Positions 18,023-26,345 of a stretch of 64,000 nucleotides of DNA are shown here, piece after piece. The stretch comes from JAJYUU01 sp963822955 (lineage in GTDB: Bacteria; Actinomycetota; Actinomycetes; Streptosporangiales; Streptosporangiaceae): the NCBI GenBank assembly GCA_963822955.1, contig CAWGJS010000008.1, positions 372,001 through 436,000 of the forward strand, in the 5' to 3' direction. How positions within the stretch are numbered: position 1 is the stretch's first letter; each line of letters begins with the position of its first letter. Under the pieces are notes generated by a model that saw only the letters and a program-made list of their open reading frames with translations, made no database searches and was not told where the DNA came from. Both the position numbers and the translations under genes were made by a program.

Positions 18023-19021
18023 TCAGCCGGACTCGGCAGGGGGCTGCTGATTCAGCCGGGCGAGGTAAGCGTTGTAAGCGGCGAGGTGCTCGTCGTCGTC
18101 GATCCCGGCCGTTCGTCCGGCCGCGGCCGGGAGGGGCCGGCCCGAGCCGGTCAGCGTCGCCAGATTGGCCTGCCTGGCTCGCTCGAAGAAGCCATGGCCG
18201 CTAATGGCGGCCCGGTCGTCCCGGCTCCACATCAGGAACACGAGCATCATCAGGCCGAACATGATCGCGTCGCCGCCGATCCACATGACCGCGCCGCCCA
18301 GGTGCAGGTCGGAGACAGGCGACGGCGCCCAGGCAGGCCTGGGGCCGGCTGGTACCCCGGGCGAGGATGCACTGCCATAGCCGAGCTCCAGGCCAGTGAA
18401 GGTGTCGATTGGCATCAGCAGGATCAGCGCGACGAACCGCACCGGGTAGGACAGCCGCCAGCGGATCGGCTCCTTACCGAGGATCGGCAGGAAGAACAGG
18501 TAACCCACGATCACGAAGAGCCCGTGCTCGGCATTGTGGGCCGTCTGGTTGCGCTCGACGTAGTTCGCGATGCTCGTCAGGTGCGCGGCCATCACGGCCA
18601 CGGCGTACAAGACCGCGCCAAAGACGGGCCAGGTCAGGAAAGTGGCCAGGCGCGACCTCAGCACGCGCTTTGTCCAGCTGTGCAGCGGGTTGCGGCTGGC
18701 GTGCAGCAGCAGCGTCAGCGGCTGGCCAGCGATGAGGAGCGGCGGTGCGACCATGAGCAGCATCAGGTGCTGGATCATGTGGTCGTAGAACAGCAGGTCG
18801 TCATAGACCCCGATGCCGCTCTGGGTGGCCAGCACCAGAACGAGCATCCCAGCGAGGAAAATGCAGGTCCGCCAGATCGGCCACGGCCGCGCCGGGTGCC
18901 GCCGCGCTACGCGGAAGACTCCCCAGCCGTACAAGCCGACTGCTACAGCCACCACGGCGGTCACAATCGGCGCGAACTGCCACTGCGTCGCCACCGCGGA
19001 CAGGCTGAACTGCGGGAGCAT
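18023..19021 (-). CDS. CtaG/caa3-type cytochrome c oxidase assembly protein
   Basis: The product is 332 aa from ATG 19021, which has GAAGGAGGGAG directly upstream; a longer frame to 19084 is less likely. About seven membrane helices and the conserved DDLLFYDHMIQHLMLLMVAP stretch near residue 85, plus HNAEHGLF in the middle, identify the CtaG (COG3336) family that helps insert copper into cytochrome oxidase in Gram-positives. The C-terminus is a soluble tail with DDDEHLAAYNAYLARL. It is divergent from tRNA-Ser(UGA). Confidence 0.85.
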   Translation of the reverse strand: MLPQFSLSAVATQWQFAPIVTAVVAVAVGLYGWGVFRVARRHPARPWPIWRTCIFLAGMLVLVLATQSGIGVYDDLLFYDHMIQHLMLLMVAPPLLIAGQPLTLLLHASRNPLHSWTKRVLRSRLATFLTWPVFGAVLYAVAVMAAHLTSIANYVERNQTAHNAEHGLFVIVGYLFFLPILGKEPIRWRLSYPVRFVALILLMPIDTFTGLELGYGSASSPGVPAGPRPAWAPSPVSDLHLGGAVMWIGGDAIMFGLMMLVFLMWSRDDRAAISGHGFFERARQANLATLTGSGRPLPAAAGRTAGIDDDEHLAAYNAYLARLNQQPPAESG

Positions 19022-19100
19022 GCTCCCTCCTTCCACGGGCGAGCTTACTCGCGAGGCTGCCTGGCGCCCCCGCAGGTCGGGCACCGCTATCGTTGTCCGC

Positions 19101-19189
19101 GGAGGGTTCGCCTAGTGGCCGAGGGCGACGGTCTTGAAAATCGTTGTGGCGTGCAAGCGTCACCGTGGGTTCGAATCCCACACCCTCCG
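19101..19189 (+). tRNA. tRNA-Ser (anticodon UGA)
   Basis: Class II tRNA of 89 nt without an encoded CCA. The acceptor stem is GGAGGGT/ACCCTCC with discriminator G. The anticodon loop CTTGAAA gives UGA, which reads UCA. Its last 12 nt form part of the 15-bp target duplication of the adjacent insertion sequence, so the tRNA itself is left intact. Confidence 0.92.
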
Positions 19190-19192
19190 CGA
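19178..19192. repeat. Target-site duplication, left copy (15 bp)
   Basis: CCACACCCTCCGCGA overlaps the tRNA-Ser(UGA) 3' end and is identical to 20562-20576. It abuts the left end of the insertion sequence exactly. Confidence 0.8.
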
Positions 19193-19218
19193 TGTGATCT
19201 CTCAAGACATGGAGGACA

Positions 19219-19244
19219 CCCCGAACCCACGTCAGGGTTCGGGG
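19219..19244. terminator. Hairpin at the transposase 3' end
   Basis: CCCCGAACCC at 19219-19228 pairs perfectly with GGGTTCGGGG at 19235-19244 around a 6-nt loop. It overlaps the transposase stop at 19232-19234, just inside the left end of the element. Confidence 0.5.
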
Positions 19245-20435
19245 TTTGATCGTTTGCGGGGCGTGGGTGCGTGTGAGTGTCCGGTGGGCTGGTAGCTGCG
19301 GTCTGGGTTGAGGGTCAGGTCGCGGAGCAGCTCGCCGGTGGCGGCGTCGATGACGCGGACGTGCAGGTCCTGAACGAGGATCAGGACGCGGGTTCGGGCG
19401 TGGGTGCGGCCGACGCCGATGTGGTAGAGCCGTCCGCCGTGGCGCAGGGTGACGGTGCCGTTGGTGTCGATAGTGCGGCGCGGACGCGGTCGTGGGTGTG
19501 GGCGGCGCGGTTGCCAGGGGTGGCTTGGGCCGGGCGGCGTATGCGGTGGCGGGGGTGGCGTGGTGGGGCAGGGAGCGGTGCGGCCGCTGGTGGTTGTAGT
19601 AGGCGGTGAACGCGTCGAGCTGCGCCTGCAGCTGGATGAGTGTGGCGGGCGCGGGTGACTGGGCGGCGAGCCATTTCTTCATGGTCTGCTGAAACCGCTC
19701 GACCTTGCCCTGGGTCTGGGGGTGGCCGGGCTTGCCGTTCTTCTGGGTCACGCCGAGGCGGCGCAGCTCGTGCTCCAGGCCGTTGCGGCCGCCCTTGCCG
19801 CCGGACAGGCGGGTCGTGTAGACCATGCCGTTGTCAGTGAGCGTTGCGGCGGGTATTCCGTGCTCGGTGATGGCGGCGCGGAACGCGGCGAGGACGATGG
19901 GCCCGGTCACGCGGTGGTGTGCCGTCACCGACAGGGCGTACCGGGAGTGGTCGTCCAGCCAGGTCAGGACCTCGCTGTCCTGATCGCCGCCGAGCCGGCA
20001 GTGGGTGAAGTCGGACTGCCAGCACTCGTTGGGCTGCTCGGCGGCGAACCGCAGGTAGGAGGACTTCGGCCGTTTGCGCGGCTCGGGGGTGACCAGGCCG
20101 GCCCGGGACAGGTAGCGGCTGATGGTGGCGGGCGAGACCCGGATCTGGTGGTGGTGTTCCAGGTGCCAGCAGATGGTGTGCGGGCCGGCGTCCAGGCCCT
20201 GCCCGGCCAGGTCCTTCCGCAGCGTGATGATCAGGTCGGCGGCCGTATCTGCCAGCGTATTCGGGGAGGTTTCCGGCCGCCGTGACCGCGGCTCGAACGC
20301 CGCCTCGCCCTCGGCACGGTGGCGGGCCAGCAGCGCATACACCCACGACCGGGCCACCCCGTAGGTGCGGGCGACCTCGGCGACCGGGCGCTTCTCGACG
20401 GTGACAGCGGTGATGACAAGCCTGGCTTTCGACAT
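19232..20435 (-). pseudogene. IS481-type DDE transposase, two frameshifts
   Basis: The N-terminal part from ATG 20435 is well preserved: an HTH (VAEVARTYGVARSWVYALLA), then the integrase core with QSDFTHCRLG and TWLDDHSRYALS, a TDNGMVYT aspartate motif and a VERFQQTMKKWL glutamate motif. The C-terminal part needs two frame changes, near 19525 (to read TPGNRAAHTHDRV) and near 19480 (to read TIDTNGTVTLRHGGRLYHIG), before ending at 19232. Both are consistent with single-base losses. The catalytic triad is intact but the C-terminus is not, so activity is doubtful. Confidence 0.8.
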
Positions 20436-20561
20436 GCCCGCACGGTCGGGCCTGCCTGTCCTGGATGTCTTGAGACACGCCGCCCGGCCCGCCGCTCACT
20501 TACAAGACTGGCTGTCCTGGATGTCTTGAGACACCTGTCCTCGATGTCCTGAAGCTGGACA

Positions 20562-20576
20562 CCACACCCTCCGCGA
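20562..20576. repeat. Target-site duplication, right copy (15 bp)
   Basis: Identical to 19178-19192 and directly adjacent to the right end of the insertion sequence. Confidence 0.8.
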
Positions 20577-20612
20577 AATGCCCGCTCCGCCGATTCCCTG
20601 CCGGATGTCAGG

Positions 20613-20716
20613 ATGCACGCGGTAGTTATCGACGAGCCAGGCCGGCCGGAAGTGCTCAGCCTCAGGGACGTGCCCGATCCGGTCCCTGCTCGCTGCCTGA
20701 GGTGCTCGTGCCGTTC
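20613..20716 (+). pseudogene. N-terminal stump of a quinone oxidoreductase / zinc-type alcohol dehydrogenase
   Basis: From ATG 20613 the frame reads MHAVVIDEPGRPEVLSLRDV then PDPVPA, the classic start of an NADPH:quinone oxidoreductase (MDR family). Near 20695 the frame breaks (PEVLV appears one frame over), and no catalytic or Rossmann domain follows before the Bpa gene at 20771. It is a short remnant between the insertion sequence and Bpa. Confidence 0.55.
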
Positions 20717-20770
20717 CTCGGGCAGGCCCCAAATGTGCGCTGGCTGCCTATCGCCGGCAGACTAGGGAGC

Positions 20771-21319
20771 ATGAGCGAGCAGACCAGCGGTGAAGTCCAT
20801 GACAGTCCGCGGATCGTCGTCGTCGGTCCCGACGGCGTGGCGACGGAATCCAGCATGGAGGAGGCCTCGCGCGAGCGGCCCGTAACCGAGATGATCGAGC
20901 AGCCCGCCAAGGTCATGCGGGTCGGCAACATGATCCGCCAGTTGCTCGAGGAGGTCCGGGCAGCCCCCCTGGACGAGAAGAGCCGGGCCAGGCTGAAGGA
21001 GATCCACGCCAGCTCGATCAAGGAGCTCGAGGATGGGCTAGCGCCCGAGCTGATCGACGAGCTGGAGCGACTATCGCTGCCGTTCGCCGACGACGAGATC
21101 CCGAGCGAGCCGGAGCTGCGGATCGCGCAGGCTCAGCTCGTCGGCTGGCTCGAGGGGCTGTTCCACGGCATCCAGACCACGCTGTTTGCCCAGCAGATGG
21201 CGGCCAGGGCCCAGCTTGAGCAGATGCGCCGGGCGCTGCCTGCGGGGCTGACGCCCCAGCAGGGCGCTGACGCCGACGATCCGGCCCATCAGCTGCGGAC
21301 CTCCGGGCCATACCTCTAG
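20771..21319 (+). CDS. bpa: Bacterial proteasome activator (Bpa/PafE family)
   Basis: The product is 182 aa from ATG 20771 with AGGGAG upstream. The family core is VTEMIEQPAKVMRVGNMIRQ, a helical bundle to about residue 150 (SEPELRIAQAQLVGWLEGLF), and a C-terminal GPYL that corresponds to the Bpa GQYL tail that docks into the 20S proteasome. Bpa forms a dodecameric ATP-independent ring. Its presence implies a proteasome elsewhere in this genome. The tail has Pro in place of Gln, a small departure. Its stop overlaps that of pheA in a shared CTAG. Confidence 0.88.
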   Translation: MSEQTSGEVHDSPRIVVVGPDGVATESSMEEASRERPVTEMIEQPAKVMRVGNMIRQLLEEVRAAPLDEKSRARLKEIHASSIKELEDGLAPELIDELERLSLPFADDEIPSEPELRIAQAQLVGWLEGLFHGIQTTLFAQQMAARAQLEQMRRALPAGLTPQQGADADDPAHQLRTSGPYL

Positions 21320-22281
21320 GCGAGCCCCGACCGGATCCCGGCCAGCCATTCGGCCGCGTCGATGAACTCTGCGTCCGATTTATCCTCCTGTCGCACGGCC
21401 GGCCTCGCGGCAGCCGCCGGGCCGGTGGCAATTCCGCTGGCGCCAGCCGGGTCGGCCTGGGGGTAACTGCCGAGGAACCGGACTGCGCTGCAGACCCGGC
21501 GCAGGCCCATCAGTGCCTCGCCGACTCGCGCCTGCCCTATGTGTCCCTCGCAGTCGATGAAGAAGCAGTACCTTCCGATGCCGTCTCCGGTCGGCCGGGA
21601 CTCGATCCTGGTGAGGTTGACACCGCGGATGGCGAACTGGCCGAGTATGTCCATCAGCGCGCCCGGGTGGTCGTCCATCAGGAACGCCACGACCGAGGTC
21701 TTGTCGGTGCCGCTGCGCTCAGGAAGCTCACCGGGCAACCGGACCGCCACGAACCTGGTGACGGCGTCGTCCCGGTCATGCACGCCCGTGGCCAGCGCCA
21801 CCAGGCCATAGAGCTCGGCCGCGAACACCCCGGCCAGGGCCGCGTCTAGGTCGCCCTCCTGCACCTGCCGGGCGGCATCGGAGTTAGAGGCAGCAGGAAG
21901 CCAATCCGCGTGCGGCAGATTCGCGGCCAGCCAGCTGCGGCACTGCGGTTGCGCGACCGGATGACCCCCGACCCTGTGCACGTCCGCTAGCCGCGTACCC
22001 GGCCTGGCCAGCAGCGCGAACTCGACCGGGACCAGGACTTCAGCACAGATGACCAGCTCGGTGCCGACAGCCAGCTCGTCGAGCGTCGCGGTGACCGCGC
22101 CCTCCACTGAGCTCTCGATGGGCACCACACCGAGCTGCGCCTCGCCGCTGCGGACGGCGTCCAGCGCTGCCTGGATCGACGGGCAGGACAGCGCATCGGC
22201 CTCCGCGCTGCCGTCGAGCGCCCGGACCGCGGCCTCAGTGAACGTGCCGCGCGGGCCGAGATAGGAATAGCGGTAGCTCAC
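21316..22281 (-). CDS. pheA: Prephenate dehydratase
   Basis: The product is 321 aa. An N-terminal prephenate dehydratase domain (YSYLGPRGTFTEAAV, GVVPIESSVEGAV) converts prephenate to phenylpyruvate in phenylalanine synthesis. A C-terminal ACT domain (DDHPGALMDILGQFAIRGVN, then LTRIESRP) gives feedback control by phenylalanine. There is no chorismate mutase domain. A tail of about 40 residues follows the ACT domain. The start overlaps the stop of the glycosyltransferase gene by 4 nt (ATGA), so they form an operon. Confidence 0.93.
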   Translation of the reverse strand: MSYRYSYLGPRGTFTEAAVRALDGSAEADALSCPSIQAALDAVRSGEAQLGVVPIESSVEGAVTATLDELAVGTELVICAEVLVPVEFALLARPGTRLADVHRVGGHPVAQPQCRSWLAANLPHADWLPAASNSDAARQVQEGDLDAALAGVFAAELYGLVALATGVHDRDDAVTRFVAVRLPGELPERSGTDKTSVVAFLMDDHPGALMDILGQFAIRGVNLTRIESRPTGDGIGRYCFFIDCEGHIGQARVGEALMGLRRVCSAVRFLGSYPQADPAGASGIATGPAAAARPAVRQEDKSDAEFIDAAEWLAGIRSGLA

Positions 22282-22985
22282 GGTTTCATGATCCTAACCG
22301 CCAGCGCCCTGCTGACATCGGCGAGCTGATGGACCCGGTGCAGCTGACTGCGCCAGTCCCTGCCGGTCGCCCGGTGCGACAGCGGTACTTCGACCTCGGT
22401 GATGCGCATCCCCTTGCGCAGCAGGTCGATCGTCATCCCGGTCTCGACGCCCCAGCCCGGCGCCAGCGGCAGTGCTGCGGTGAAAGCGGCCCGCGTCAGG
22501 CACCGCTGCCCGTTGAGCGGCTGGGCCGGGCGCCAGCCGGTAGCCCGCTCAATCCCGGCGCCAGCCGTCGTCGTGACGAAGCCGAAGCCGCCGTTGCGGA
22601 CTCTGGTCGCGAAGACCGCGATGGTCATGTCCGCCGTCCCGGCCCGCACGGGATCGACGAGCGGTCCGGCATCGGCGGCGCTGTCCGCCAGGTCGGCATC
22701 AAGAAAGAGCAGGTGCCGCGGACCGGAATCGCCACAGCTCGCCTCGATCAGCCGGACGGCCTCGGCGCCGGTTTCCATGGCCGCTGCCTTGCCGCGATTT
22801 CGCGCGTGCCGGATGACATGCGCGCCGGCTGATGCTGCGAGCGCTGCACTATCGTCGGCCGATCCGTCGTCGACAACTACGACAATGTCGGCGCCAGCGA
22901 GCTTGCTGGCTGCCCGGACAGTCGCGGCTATCCGGTCGGCCTCATTCCTGGCCGGAATCACGACAGCTAGGTCAGGCAGCGGCAT
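22278..22985 (-). CDS. Family 2 glycosyltransferase
   Basis: The product is 235 aa. It is a GT-A fold with AVVIPARNEADRI at the start, VVVVDDGSADDSAALA near residue 35, LLFLDADLAD near 92 (metal-binding DxD) and a GWGVETGMTIDLL acceptor-side segment. It is a soluble polyprenyl-phosphate-mannose-synthase-like enzyme without C-terminal membrane helices. The ATGA overlap with pheA downstream suggests coupled expression. Donor and acceptor are not visible. Confidence 0.85.
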   Translation of the reverse strand: MPLPDLAVVIPARNEADRIAATVRAASKLAGADIVVVVDDGSADDSAALAASAGAHVIRHARNRGKAAAMETGAEAVRLIEASCGDSGPRHLLFLDADLADSAADAGPLVDPVRAGTADMTIAVFATRVRNGGFGFVTTTAGAGIERATGWRPAQPLNGQRCLTRAAFTAALPLAPGWGVETGMTIDLLRKGMRITEVEVPLSHRATGRDWRSQLHRVHQLADVSRALAVRIMKP

Positions 22986-23053
22986 GGCTGTGATCTTAGT
23001 GCCGGACTCGAATTTCGAAGCCGCGCGGAGATTCGGCCAGGATCCGGTTCGGG

Positions 23054-23389
23054 CTACTGACCGGTGACCTGAACCGGATTGTCGAGGACGGTGAATACCG
23101 TCTCCAGCCCGGTCACCTGGAGGACCTTTCTGGTGGCCGATCCCGGCCCGGCGAGCTGGAGCTCCCCACCGCGCTCCCTCGCCTGCCGGTGCGCGGCAAG
23201 CAGCACGTTGATGCCCGTCGAGTCGCAGAACTCCACGGCTGACATGTCCACGATCAGCCGGGCCGGATTCCTGCTCAGGGCCGTCGTCAGCTCCGATTGC
23301 AGTCTGGGCGCCGTGTACAGGTCGATCTCGCCCGCCACGGAGACGACGGTGTGATCGCCTTGCGACCTGCTCGTGACCTTTAGCTCCAC
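23054..23389 (-). CDS. STAS-domain anti-sigma factor antagonist
   Basis: The product is 111 aa, a single STAS domain with the phosphorylation site motif FCDSTGINVL (Ser57). Unphosphorylated, such proteins bind RsbW-like kinases and free their sigma factor. A possible RsbW-like ATPase gene lies at 25267-25740, though not adjacent. The gene diverges from a small membrane protein gene. Confidence 0.88.
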   Translation of the reverse strand: MELKVTSRSQGDHTVVSVAGEIDLYTAPRLQSELTTALSRNPARLIVDMSAVEFCDSTGINVLLAAHRQARERGGELQLAGPGSATRKVLQVTGLETVFTVLDNPVQVTGQ

Positions 23390-23502
23390 CTGCCGCAGAC
23401 TACCGGGTGGGTGCGAAGGCCCGCTAGATGGCCCCTCAGTGCCAGGCCTCGCTCGCAGTCCCTGCCTCGCAGCACCCGAAACCAGCGACGTACGGTGGAA
23501 AC

Positions 23503-23682
23503 ATGCTTCGCATCCTGCTGATGATCGCCGCCTTCATCGTGATCGTCTTCGTGGCCGCGCAGGTCGTCCACACGCTGTTCTGGCTGGCCCTGTTCGCGCT
23601 GATCATCGCCGCTGTCGGCATGTCGCTGGGTCTCTTCCGGGCCGGGCGCCGCTCGGGGCACCGCCCTCGCCGGCGGTATTAG
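23503..23682 (+). CDS. Small hydrophobic membrane protein
   Basis: The product is 59 aa from ATG 23503. Two near-continuous membrane helices (LRILLMIAAFIVIVFVAAQV and LFWLALFALIIAAVGMSLGL) are followed by a very basic tail (RAGRRSGHRPRRRY). Nothing identifies a function. Its stop meets the end of the arginine deiminase gene, which converges on it. Confidence 0.55.
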   Translation: MLRILLMIAAFIVIVFVAAQVVHTLFWLALFALIIAAVGMSLGLFRAGRRSGHRPRRRY

Positions 23683-25118
23683 GCAGGCTGGGCTGCGTTC
23701 TGGTCCTGTGCTAGCCGGTCCACCCTCAGGTAGGCAGGGGCCAGTCGCTCCGCCGCCGCCGATGGCCACCTGGCGCTGGTGATCATCGCTGCGGCACTGA
23801 GGCCGGCGGGCACCAGGCTGGGCTGATCTGCCCCGCGAGAGCTAGGTACCGATATCCCGGCAGTGCGGATGCCCCGCCCGGTATCGAGGTCCGGCGTGCT
23901 CACGGTGGCGCTCCCGGCTGCCCGGACAGCCGGATCACGGCCGACCGGACAGGTCATGCACCGCGGACCGCCGCGCAGGCTGCTCAGCTCGCTGCTGGGT
24001 ACCCGGATCACGCGCACCCCGGCGCCCTCCAGCCGGGCATTGGCCTCATGGCTCCGCTCGTGGCTGACGACCAGGCGAGGCCCGATGGCCAGCACGTTGC
24101 TTCCGTCGTATGCTGCGCCCGGCTGCCCCCAGACCGGATCCAGCCCCAGGTCGAGCACGCGAAGCCGGTTGATGTTGATGGCCTGTGCTGCCGCCTCCAG
24201 GAACGGCCGCGGCCGTGACACGCGCATCCCGTCGCCACGCGGCGAAATGGTGTGGGCGGTCATCGTGTAGGCGATGCCAGGGTGCATGAGGACCAGGTCA
24301 ACGTCGATGACAGCACAAAGGGTGTCAAGGTGACCGTCACCACCATCCTGGCGGATGGGCACTGCCAGCACCGTATGAGCGAGGGCCGCATCGAACAGCA
24401 GGCGGGCGAGCCGCTCAGTTCCCGCCGGAGTGGTTCGATCGCCGACGCCGATGGCCACAACGCCAGGGGCCAGCTGCAGCACGTCGCCGCCGTCTACGTG
24501 CTCGAGCGCGGAGTGATAGATCCACCTGGTGCCCGCGAACCGGGGATGATGCCGGTAGACGACCGTGGCCAGATCGGTCTCCCGGCGGCGGCGCTCGGCA
24601 GCCAGGCTTGCCACCGCAACCTGCTCACCGATCCAGAAGCTGGAATCCCTGGTGAAGACCAGGTTTGGCAGCGGGTCGAGCGCGAAGTCGTGCCGGTCAA
24701 GCAGCTCGAACACCACGCCATGGCCGATCTTGAGTTCCTCTGGCGTGAGCCCGGCGATGAGCACCTGGGCCAGCCGCTCGGGATCTAGTTCCTCCAGGTG
24801 GGCTCGCAGCTGGCCGCGTAGCTCGTCACCGAGGCCAGCATCAGTCACCGCCAGCCGGACGGCCTCGTCCCTTGCTGCCTGGTACTCCAGGACGTCTTGC
24901 AGCAGCTCGGCAAAGTACAGGACCTCGGCGCCGTGATTCCGCAGCTCCTGGCACAGGATGTCGTGCTCTTGCCTGGCCTTGCTCACCCAGGGCATCGTGC
25001 GGAGCAGCAGGCCACCGGACTGCCGAGGCGTCAGCCGCTGGAGCTCCAGTCCCGGTCTATGCACGAGCACTGTCCTGAGCTGACCGATCTCACTGTCCGC
25101 GCCCCGGATCTGACTCAC
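23679..25118 (-). CDS. arcA: Arginine deiminase, with C-terminal extension
   Basis: The product is 479 aa from the GTG at 25118, before which lies a G-rich site. The family runs SEIGQLRTVLVHRPGLEL, FTRDSSFWIGEQVAVA, HVDGGDVLQLAPGVVAIG and GGPRCMTCPV, the last carrying the catalytic Cys. The enzyme hydrolyses arginine to citrulline and ammonia. Typical members end about a dozen residues after the Cys; here about 80 more residues follow with no domain match, probably from loss of the original stop. No arcB or arcC is adjacent, so a full ADI pathway is not encoded here. Confidence 0.9.
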   Translation of the reverse strand: MSQIRGADSEIGQLRTVLVHRPGLELQRLTPRQSGGLLLRTMPWVSKARQEHDILCQELRNHGAEVLYFAELLQDVLEYQAARDEAVRLAVTDAGLGDELRGQLRAHLEELDPERLAQVLIAGLTPEELKIGHGVVFELLDRHDFALDPLPNLVFTRDSSFWIGEQVAVASLAAERRRRETDLATVVYRHHPRFAGTRWIYHSALEHVDGGDVLQLAPGVVAIGVGDRTTPAGTERLARLLFDAALAHTVLAVPIRQDGGDGHLDTLCAVIDVDLVLMHPGIAYTMTAHTISPRGDGMRVSRPRPFLEAAAQAININRLRVLDLGLDPVWGQPGAAYDGSNVLAIGPRLVVSHERSHEANARLEGAGVRVIRVPSSELSSLRGGPRCMTCPVGRDPAVRAAGSATVSTPDLDTGRGIRTAGISVPSSRGADQPSLVPAGLSAAAMITSARWPSAAAERLAPAYLRVDRLAQDQNAAQPA

Positions 25119-25266
25119 GCCTATCCCCCCGCTTACCTGCTGCGATGACCTACCCGTCAGGCCTTGGCCCCCGACGGCCCCCGAGGATCGCATCCGCACC
25201 GGCAGGTATTACCAGTTAGCCGGACCATTACGCCTGCACGCAGGTCAGCGGCTCGCCAGCTCGCCG

Positions 25267-25740
25267 TCAGGCGCGAGCGGGCGGCGCCGCAAGCACGGCC
25301 CAGACCGTCAGCCCGGCGTCGTCGGTCCTGGTCCCCCAGGTCCTGGCCAGGTAGTCGACAATGTCGAGGCCCCGGCCGCCCAGCGAGGACAGGCTCGCGT
25401 GGGTCGGGATGGGCGTTGTAGCAGCTCCCCCGTCGCTGACAGCTACCTCGATCACGCCGTTGTCCAGGGCCCAGGCCAGCTGCACATTGGCTCCGGGCAG
25501 TGGCCTGGCATGGCGGATGGCATTACTGACCAGCTCGCTGACGACGAGAATGGTGTCGCGGACGGCACCATCGAAGATCCCCGCCGCCACCAGCTCAGCG
25601 GACAGGCGCTGACGGGCCACGGCGACGCTTGCCGGTGCGCACGGCAGGAGCACTATGCCCGCTGTTCTCACCTCCCTGCACAGGCGCGCCTCCAATGCGC
25701 GGCTCACATGCAAGATCCGTTGCGAAAGAGCCGCTCGCAT
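25267..25740 (-). CDS. RsbW-like serine kinase / ATP-binding anti-sigma protein
   Basis: The product is 157 aa from the ATG at 25740, chosen because it lies just past the end of the MarR gene; the frame is open to 25827. HATPase_c motifs are present: the N box VSELVSNAIRHA, DGGAATTPIP, and GGRGLDIVDYL. Such single-domain ATPases phosphorylate STAS antagonists or act as anti-sigma factors. The STAS gene at 23054 is a candidate partner, but the two are separated by arcA. Confidence 0.8.
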   Translation of the reverse strand: MRAALSQRILHVSRALEARLCREVRTAGIVLLPCAPASVAVARQRLSAELVAAGIFDGAVRDTILVVSELVSNAIRHARPLPGANVQLAWALDNGVIEVAVSDGGAATTPIPTHASLSSLGGRGLDIVDYLARTWGTRTDDAGLTVWAVLAAPPARA

Positions 25741-25792
25741 GGGGCGTGCCCTGCCCCGGCTGACCGGAAACCGGCTGCTACGCCGTGCCCGC

Positions 25793-26257
25793 CTACGCCG
25801 TGCCCGCCTCGGCGAGACTCCGGACAAGTCCGCCCAGACCCGCTATCAGCCCGGCCCGCTCGTCGGCGGATAGCTTGTCCAGGATCTGAGCCTGACGTGA
25901 TTGCCACGCCTGCCAGACCAGGCCTGCTACCTCGCCGCCCTCGGGCGTCAGGTACAGCCTTACGTATCGCTGATTTCCCTCGTCCCGGCCGCGCCGGATC
26001 CATCCCTTGCGCTCCAGGCCTGCGGCCAGCCGGCTGACAGTGCTCTTGTCTAGCCCGAGCAATCCCGCCAGGTCGCCCTGGGCGATGCCGCGCGCAGCCA
26101 CCAGCTCGATGAGCGCGCGAGCCTCCGAGGTAGACATCGCAGGCAGGCCGCGGGCCGGTGCGCCTGCGTCGCCGGCACTCAATGCGGGCGATAGCATCCG
26201 GAACAGCTGAGTCAGCAGATGCTCGAGCTCGGCAGCGCCGGGCGCGTCGTTGGCCAT
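25793..26257 (-). CDS. MarR family transcriptional regulator
   Basis: The product is 154 aa from the ATG at 26257. A winged HTH spans about residues 55-100 (GIAQGDLAGLLGLDKSTVSR, then LERKGWIRRGRDEGNQR). The start lies 3 bp from a 21-bp palindrome shared with the divergent exporter operon, so autorepression and control of that exporter are likely. The ligand is unknown. Confidence 0.87.
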   Translation of the reverse strand: MANDAPGAAELEHLLTQLFRMLSPALSAGDAGAPARGLPAMSTSEARALIELVAARGIAQGDLAGLLGLDKSTVSRLAAGLERKGWIRRGRDEGNQRYVRLYLTPEGGEVAGLVWQAWQSRQAQILDKLSADERAGLIAGLGGLVRSLAEAGTA

Positions 26258-26260
26258 GCA

Positions 26261-26281
26261 ACAGTTGTATCGCACAACTGT
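26261..26281. promoter_or_regulatory. MarR operator between regulator and exporter genes
   Basis: ACAGTTGT at 26261-26268 and ACAACTGT at 26274-26281 form perfect 8-bp arms around a 5-bp centre. It sits between the MarR ATG (26257) and the exporter permease GTG (26346), and a TACAGT -10 candidate for the exporter follows at 26291-26296. The position fits a MarR dimer site. Confidence 0.7.
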
Positions 26282-26345
26282 GGAAATGGTACAGTCGCGG
26301 CGTGACAGCAGCCCCACGCAACTCGAAGTCCTGCGGGAGTGCAGC

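Larger units (their letters stand above)
19193..20561 (-). mobile_element. IS481-family-like insertion sequence, 1369 bp, degraded
   Basis: Both ends begin TGT and match at 18 of 26 positions as inverted repeats (19193-19218 against 20561-20536). Identical 15-bp direct repeats flank it (19178-19192 and 20562-20576), so the ends are well supported. A single transposase gene fills it on the minus strand. At the right end, 20457-20477 and 20513-20533 are two further identical 21-bp copies of the inverted-repeat motif. The insertion point is 3 bp past the tRNA-Ser(UGA) 3' end. Confidence 0.8.

Noticed and set aside
18801..19231. Transposase open frame continuing across tRNA-Ser and into the CtaG-like gene
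   Set aside because: This is readthrough of a shifted frame after two base losses; the true C-terminus and stop are in another frame at 19232.
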